A stretch of DNA of 64,000 nt from Flavitalea plasmicola. Its GTDB lineage: Bacteria > Bacteroidota > Bacteroidia > Chitinophagales > Chitinophagaceae. Position 1 is the stretch's first letter. Every line of letters begins with the position of its first letter. The translations under genes and the position numbers were made by a program. Positions 59,239-64,000 of the stretch are shown one piece after another. Below the pieces are notes generated by a model. It made no database searches. It was not told the origin of the DNA and worked only from the letters and a program-made list of their open reading frames with translations. The DNA lies in assembly GCF_030546645.1 (NCBI RefSeq), contig NZ_JAUOTO010000004.1:744001-808000 (forward strand), written 5' to 3'.

Positions 59239-61980
59239 CTATCTCCGGAATCGCAGAAGGGCAACAGATAAGCCTGCCACCGCAACCAGGATGGCTATTA
59301 CCCACCATAGGGCTACGGGGCCTTTGGGGGTCACCGTATTTTTCAATGGCTCGGGGCTGCCTGCATAGTTCAATGCGGCCCAATAATAGGGCAGCTTATG
59401 CTGATAGGAAACCTGTGGGTCATATAGCCAGTCGAGCTTGGATTGACGCAGGGCAGATGCGATGTTCGTGCGTTTATCAGGCGTCCATATCCGGTAGAAA
59501 TTTTCCATGAGCCGGGCGGCTGCGACATCATTGACATTCCACCATCCTGCTACCACGGCATTCGTCCCTTCGGCGGTGAAGGCGCGAGCCAGACTTTGTA
59601 CTCCTTCTCCCGTCACGAGTCTTCCGTCTCCCGTACGGCAGGCGCTCAGCACTACCAGGGAAGGATGTTGACGGAGGTCCTTCAGCTCGAATAAATAAAA
59701 AGGCTGATCGTATAATTCGATGTGGGGCACCTGCGCCGTTTCCTTGCCGGAAAAAGCGTGGGAACTGATGTGTACAACAGCCGATGCCTGCAGGGCTTGC
59801 CGGAAAGCAGCCGTGGTGGCTTTGTCGTCCTTGTACCAGGTGCCATCGTCAATGATGGCGGGGATGCTTTTTTCTTCCGATGCAATGTTGTTTAGCCGAG
59901 GCAGCTGACGTGTATCCGACAGGAAGAAGCCGGAAAATCCCTTACTATTCCCCGGGGACGACATCTGTTCTTCCAGGGTGCGGAGGGACCAGGCATAGGA
60001 GATGGATGACTGCCGGATGACGAAGAGCCAGTCGGAAGGGGAGGGTGGACAGGCGGGTACGGTGACCAGCGCGTCTACGGGCAGAAGATTCAGGGGGCCG
60101 TCAGGCAGCAAAATATATTCTCTCCCTGTCTGCAGCGGGTGGGCGCCAAACAATCGCCTGTATAACCTGTATGCTTGCCGGTAGTAATCCTGCGGACTGT
60201 TGATCATGTTACCGGCGCCTTTTTCAAACCAGGTATGGATGAATGCCCGGATGCTATCCTGCCATCCTTCAGACATGACGATCTTGTCAGCAAAGCGAAT
60301 TCCCTTTTGATCGCATTCCACGACGTACAATGCGGCTGTCCCGGCAAAGAAGCTTCTTGTCAGCTGGTAGGGATAGCTGTGTGGTCGGCTTCCGAACGGA
60401 GACGAAGTTCCGGAGGCTGCGACGCCCATCTTTTTACGCAGCCGGGCAAGATCCCATTCCGCCTGCTTTTCGCGGGCGGCCATTGCCTGGCTGAGGCTGT
60501 CTGTTCCACCTGTTTGCTCCAGCGCTTCTTTTTTATAATAGATGATGGCTTTTTCCAACAGGCGAATCCTGTCTCCCAGGCTGTCCGCAGTGCCGGCGGT
60601 CCGGGCCAGCTGTTGCTGTTGCAGCACCTCATCCAGCAGGAGCCTGGCCTTACTGCCTTCCATAAATTCCAGCATAGCCTGGCGATAGGATGGCTGGCTG
60701 GTACTTTCCCAGGCGGCCCAGGCAGTGCGAATGGCTTCCTCGTACCGTAAATGGCTATCCGAAACGGCCCGCTCTCTGGAGTTCCCGGTGATCAGCTCTC
60801 TGCGCAGATTGATCTCGGCGGTGAAGCAGAGCTTATAAAGGCGAAGGGACTTATCCGTGCTGCCCTGGGCTCCGGCAAGTCCGGCAGCTGTAAACAGCAG
60901 GTCCATCAATGTATTTTCTCCGTAGAGGTCTTTTTCCCTGAGGGAATCCAGGGGCTTGCCGGGGATGAGGACGGAGAGGCATTGATCCAGCCAATGTGCG
61001 GCAAGGGCGGGCCGGTCCGTATTGGCGTATAGGCTGCCGATACGCTGAAAAAGCTTGGCTTTCTGCCGCTGGTGGAGGGGGCCATGCTCCCTGGACAGCC
61101 GTTGTTCCAGCGTAAGCGCCTTTTGATAGTATGCCAGTGCTTGTTTGGGTTCCCGCAGGTAGATGTCTCCGGCTTGCTGGTAGGCGGTGAACAGCCAATA
61201 GCTGCTTTCCGGAGTGGACGATCTTTCGAGCATAGCGACGCTCTCCTGTATACTTTCCCTGGCTGCAGCCGGCTGACCCAATTGGACAAGCGCGTCCGCC
61301 TGTTCGGATAGCAGCAGTCCGCGAAGCGGCGAGGACCCCTTAGCCATTCCCAGTCCACGGCGGCAGTAATCCAATGCTTCCGCCGCCTGGCCCATATTGC
61401 TGGCAGTATTGGCCAGGTTGCTGTAGGTGCCAGCCAGCGCCAAAGGTTCTCCCAATGCATTTGCAATGGCCAGGGCTTTCCGGTGGATGAACAGGGCTTG
61501 CTCGTAGTCGCCGAGCCTGGTGTAGTTGTTGCCCAGGGGTTTCAGGATATTTTCCAGCACTATGCTATCATCTGCCAGCTCTATATGTTGTCTCGCCCAT
61601 TGAAAGGCTGCCGTATAGCTGTCGGTGGAGCGGACGATGTCGCCGCTTATCAGCAGCGCATATCCTGCATTGATGAGCAGGTCCTGCCATGCCTGGATCT
61701 CTTCATTGGACGAGGGAGGGCGCCAGGCTTCGCTCACTGCCTGCTGCAGCTGGCCGGCCCGGCTGACGGGTACTTTGGCTACCCATTGGATCTGCAAATA
61801 CAGCCATCCCGCCAGATCATCTTTTTCCCGCAAGTGCTTTAGCTGCTGTTCAAGCGTGGGCGGGAACGGTCGATTGGAAAGGAACAGCAGGCCGCAGAAC
61901 AACAATACTGCCGTTCTTTTTACCAGGTGACAATGTTTACAACTTAATGCCCGCATAGAGGAAAAAGCGATTGGAGACAT
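59239..61980 (-). CDS. CHAT-domain caspase-like protein with TPR repeats, membrane-anchored
   Basis: 913 residues. An N-terminal signal or anchor helix (about 20-37) precedes a series of TPR helices (about 90-500: AFQWARQHIELADDSIVL, GDYEQALFIHRKALAIANAL, AEALDYCRRGLGMAKG and others). The C-terminal CHAT domain has the caspase-type dyad: His741 in HISSHAF and Cys781 in VLSACRTGDG, followed by GVQSLARAFTAEGTNAVVAGWWNVND. A last membrane helix (about 889-909) and a short basic tail end the protein. It is probably held at the membrane with the TPR/CHAT part outside the cytosol. It overlaps the upstream gene by up to 44 bp; an in-frame ATG at 61956 would reduce this to 20 bp. Confidence 0.9.
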   Translation of the reverse strand: MSPIAFSSMRALSCKHCHLVKRTAVLLFCGLLFLSNRPFPPTLEQQLKHLREKDDLAGWLYLQIQWVAKVPVSRAGQLQQAVSEAWRPPSSNEEIQAWQDLLINAGYALLISGDIVRSTDSYTAAFQWARQHIELADDSIVLENILKPLGNNYTRLGDYEQALFIHRKALAIANALGEPLALAGTYSNLANTASNMGQAAEALDYCRRGLGMAKGSSPLRGLLLSEQADALVQLGQPAAARESIQESVAMLERSSTPESSYWLFTAYQQAGDIYLREPKQALAYYQKALTLEQRLSREHGPLHQRQKAKLFQRIGSLYANTDRPALAAHWLDQCLSVLIPGKPLDSLREKDLYGENTLMDLLFTAAGLAGAQGSTDKSLRLYKLCFTAEINLRRELITGNSRERAVSDSHLRYEEAIRTAWAAWESTSQPSYRQAMLEFMEGSKARLLLDEVLQQQQLARTAGTADSLGDRIRLLEKAIIYYKKEALEQTGGTDSLSQAMAAREKQAEWDLARLRKKMGVAASGTSSPFGSRPHSYPYQLTRSFFAGTAALYVVECDQKGIRFADKIVMSEGWQDSIRAFIHTWFEKGAGNMINSPQDYYRQAYRLYRRLFGAHPLQTGREYILLPDGPLNLLPVDALVTVPACPPSPSDWLFVIRQSSISYAWSLRTLEEQMSSPGNSKGFSGFFLSDTRQLPRLNNIASEEKSIPAIIDDGTWYKDDKATTAAFRQALQASAVVHISSHAFSGKETAQVPHIELYDQPFYLFELKDLRQHPSLVVLSACRTGDGRLVTGEGVQSLARAFTAEGTNAVVAGWWNVNDVAAARLMENFYRIWTPDKRTNIASALRQSKLDWLYDPQVSYQHKLPYYWAALNYAGSPEPLKNTVTPKGPVALWWVIAILVAVAGLSVALLRFRR

Positions 61981-63931
61981 CTCCTTTCAGCAGACGAAGA
62001 TAACGCAATCCTATGACCGGCCCTGTCTTTACACGGCCCACCTGGAGATCGGCGAAGGGGGCAGCATTCCAGGTATGCAGCCATTGGGTCTTAGACTTTT
62101 GAACGGTGACGAGTACGCTGTCAGGGAGCAGGGGCAACTGGGCGGTGGCCAGGTACACTTTATTTTCCGTCGTGGTCTGCTGCGATATGTTTACCATAAC
62201 CTGGGCGCCGAGCCCGACGCCTATCCAATTCCCGATGTTATACCGGAAGTGTAAAGGCGTCACTTCGAAGCTGTTCTTTTTCACTGTTGTGGCGGTCTCT
62301 CTTCCTATGATGAGGAATTTCAGCGCACCGAGGGCGGTATCGCTTTGCGTTCTCGTGATCCCGGTGGTTCCATTATCCTGCTGCAGGAGGCCCGCGAAGG
62401 CTTCGATCTGGAAATAGGGGCGGGACGGTGAGAAAGGCGCCAGCACATATCCAATCTGTAATGAGCCATTAGTGGAATAATTGCCGTTCGAAGGTGAGTA
62501 GACATAGCCTGCTACGATACCGGGGGAGATCCCTTTGATGAATTTTGCGGTGCTCCTGTTCGTTATGACTGGTTCGTTCTTATCGAAGACAATGGCCGCC
62601 CGGGTGCTGAAAGGTATTTTTTTCGGCTTCTTTTTAAACCGGATGGAATATTCCACAAACCCTTTGGTAGAATCTTTGTCGGATACTCCTTCCTGCTGAA
62701 GGCCTGGCAGATAGATATTGTTGAATATGAAATAAAGGCTATCTCCGGTGCGGACCGTATCGATGCAGCTTTGGCGGTTGTATGCTGAGTCGCACCAACT
62801 GCAGACGGGGCTCATGGTCTTCAGCTGTACGGTGCTGCTATTGAGCTGGCGGGGGATGGCGACGCCAATGGATACTTTTTTCGCAGGTCCCCGGCCGGTG
62901 TTCTGGAAGTGAACGGTGTAGGTCAGCTCTTTTTTCTTTCCCATAAAGCGGTAGTTGATCCGCCTGGGTTTTATCTGCATATAATTGGGGTCGTGGGACG
63001 TTACCACGGCCACCTCCAGTCTGTGAAGCTCCGGCGGAAAGGCCGGATCGTCGGGCACCATCATCGCAGTCAAGGCCACTGTGGCGTTGGTGTCCTGGAT
63101 CATGGTGGGCAGGGTATTGAGGTCCATGAATACGAACTTTTCCTCTCCGTTGGATATTGCGGGATAATGCAGGACGGTATGTTCCGAGTATTCTTTCTGA
63201 AGCATCTGCAGCATGGAATGTGCTTCGCCGGCATAGTTCGGGGCTTCGTCGTAGGTGATCTCGGGGCCGGATGGTTTAAAAGCTTCGTTGATAAAAGGAT
63301 TTTTTTTGTCCAGGGCGCACCAGGCGCCGGCAGGGGGGGAGAGTCTTGCCATCAGGGTGTTGAGGGGCAGGCTGTCTTCCTTATTGTAATATCTTTTATC
63401 CGCCAGGTCGAATCCTTTTTGTCCGAACTGCCGTTCGTTATAGAACAGAATGATGGTGCCTGAGAGGCTATCTTTCCGCTGGTTGCGATAACCCACCACC
63501 GCTACGAAATCTTCTCCTGGTCGTGGATTCCTGTTGATCTTCATTTCGATGTTGCCGCTGCCATGGAAGAAATGCGAAGCCCAGACATTGCCGCCGGCCT
63601 TCTTTCTTACTTTCACCGGGCGGGGACGCGTCGGAGGCGCTTTGCCATCGTCATAGTTGTTGGTGGCATATAGTCGTACCTGGTAGACGCCGGTGTCCCG
63701 GTAGGCGTAAAGCGGTTCTTTGTCAAAGCTGAAACGGCCGTCGCCCAGTTCCCAGAAATAGGTGTAGAAGGCTGCGGGAGCGCCGGCGATCTGTCGCAGG
63801 GGACGCAGCCTGGCGGTGAAATGCATGCTGTCGCCTGCTTCTTCTACCCGGATCTCGGGGGGGATGGAATCCTGGGCTCTGAGGGCGCAGGTTGCCAGCA
63901 GGAGGGCTATGACAAGGGAGGGTCTCAGCAT
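61937..63931 (-). CDS. exported PKD-domain protein with DUF11-like segment and beta-barrel-like C-terminus
   Basis: 664 residues with a signal peptide (about 1-19, ending ALRAQ). A PKD domain lies near 40-110 (AAFYTYFWELGDGRFSFDKEPLYAYRDTGVYQVRLYA). The centre has a conserved-repeat (DUF11-like) module near 335-440 (KKELTYTVHFQNTGRGPAKKVSIGVAIPR). The final 200 residues alternate in a pattern of outer-membrane strands (FLYAGIKL at the end). It is first gene before the CHAT protein on the - strand and overlaps it, so the pair is one transcript. Function is unknown; a surface adhesin or receptor for the CHAT protein is a guess. Confidence 0.75.
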   Translation of the reverse strand: MLRPSLVIALLLATCALRAQDSIPPEIRVEEAGDSMHFTARLRPLRQIAGAPAAFYTYFWELGDGRFSFDKEPLYAYRDTGVYQVRLYATNNYDDGKAPPTRPRPVKVRKKAGGNVWASHFFHGSGNIEMKINRNPRPGEDFVAVVGYRNQRKDSLSGTIILFYNERQFGQKGFDLADKRYYNKEDSLPLNTLMARLSPPAGAWCALDKKNPFINEAFKPSGPEITYDEAPNYAGEAHSMLQMLQKEYSEHTVLHYPAISNGEEKFVFMDLNTLPTMIQDTNATVALTAMMVPDDPAFPPELHRLEVAVVTSHDPNYMQIKPRRINYRFMGKKKELTYTVHFQNTGRGPAKKVSIGVAIPRQLNSSTVQLKTMSPVCSWCDSAYNRQSCIDTVRTGDSLYFIFNNIYLPGLQQEGVSDKDSTKGFVEYSIRFKKKPKKIPFSTRAAIVFDKNEPVITNRSTAKFIKGISPGIVAGYVYSPSNGNYSTNGSLQIGYVLAPFSPSRPYFQIEAFAGLLQQDNGTTGITRTQSDTALGALKFLIIGRETATTVKKNSFEVTPLHFRYNIGNWIGVGLGAQVMVNISQQTTTENKVYLATAQLPLLPDSVLVTVQKSKTQWLHTWNAAPFADLQVGRVKTGPVIGLRYLRLLKGDVSNRFFLYAGIKL

Positions 63932-63970
63932 GGTGATAAATATAGATATGTTAACGGAAATGTATCAATT

Positions 63971-64000
63971 TCATTGTTGCTTCCAGGTGCTGTAATACGA
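63971..64000 (-). CDS. possible 3' end of a gene running off the window
   Basis: On the - strand the last 30 bp read as nine sense codons (ending YYSTWKQQ) and a TGA at 63971. The next gene starts 40 bp later in the same direction, so this could be the end of another gene in the PKD/CHAT transcript. Too little is visible to say more. Confidence 0.25.
   Translation of the reverse strand, partial: SYYSTWKQQ

Noticed and set aside
1-64000. tRNA, rRNA, CRISPR arrays, prophage or complete insertion sequences
   Set aside because: No direct-repeat array, cas gene, phage structural gene, tRNA cloverleaf or IS ends were recognised. The only transposase-like gene lacks IS ends.

Overview
This window comes from a bacterium of the phylum Bacteroidota, most likely a member of the Chitinophagaceae. 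The evidence is a FecR/SusC/SusD locus, a PorW/SprE-type component of the type IX secretion machinery, GldA/GldF/GldG-like transport genes, DUF6249 and NIPSNAP proteins, several TAnnTTTG-type promoter boxes and almost no Shine-Dalgarno sequences. I saw no rRNA, tRNA, CRISPR array or complete insertion sequence. The gene load is mostly chromosomal housekeeping, with a few unusual clusters.

Layout. (1) 1-13461, all on the + strand: the 3' end of a fecR anti-sigma gene, then a SusC-type receptor, a SusD-type lipoprotein, a DUF4369/thioredoxin protein, an ABC ATPase, a fused GldF-GldG permease and two tandem MutS-like ATPases. From susC onward the spacing is 20, 18, 14, 7, 3 and -4 bp, and the run ends in a strong bidirectional hairpin at 13444-13473. 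It looks like one operon and is the best candidate for an undescribed system. (2) 13478-20274, - strand: class II aldolase, a protein with kinase-like motifs, a very large Cache-like membrane protein and a BtuF-like binding protein. (3) 20398-21023: a gene-free, C-poor stretch of degenerate repeats with a 20-bp perfect palindrome. (4) 21024-30546: cystathionine beta-synthase, Tex, an ECF sigma/anti-sigma pair, DUF6249, a C-terminal processing protease, a GlcNAc kinase-like protein, MurQ and an unknown gene. (5) 30607-40337: aromatic amino acid cluster. It starts with a 30-codon leader peptide packed with Tyr and Phe codons and a terminator/antiterminator, followed by pheA, an aminotransferase, tyrA, a DEAD-box helicase, DAHP synthase/chorismate mutase, an IS200-like (RAYT-type) transposase gene, aroB, aroA and aroC. 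(6) 40420-49661: cell-envelope genes (L,D-transpeptidase, RlpA-like, PepSY-like secreted protein, Dps, PBP1A, PorW/SprE). (7) 49853-52013: a membrane/coiled-coil protein, bactofilin, AtpZ-like, a membrane protein and SprT-like. (8) 52399-58623: NIPSNAP, secreted proteins, a serine hydrolase, and a sugar-acid dehydratase with a GntP permease. (9) 58733-64000: a divergent sigma-like protein converging on an operon for a PKD/beta-barrel protein and a TPR-CHAT caspase-like protease.

How it fits together. The aromatic cluster appears to encode most of the common pathway plus the Phe/Tyr branches, and charged tRNA-Phe/tRNA-Tyr levels probably control at least its first three genes by attenuation. 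The transposase gene has 2 bp before it and a 4-bp overlap after it, so it has no room for IS ends and looks domesticated. Two copies of an inverted, AAGCTACAAG-type dispersed repeat lie at 28130-28275 and 43848-43925. All positions and motifs come from reading the sequence by eye. No homology search, structure prediction or folding-energy calculation was run.
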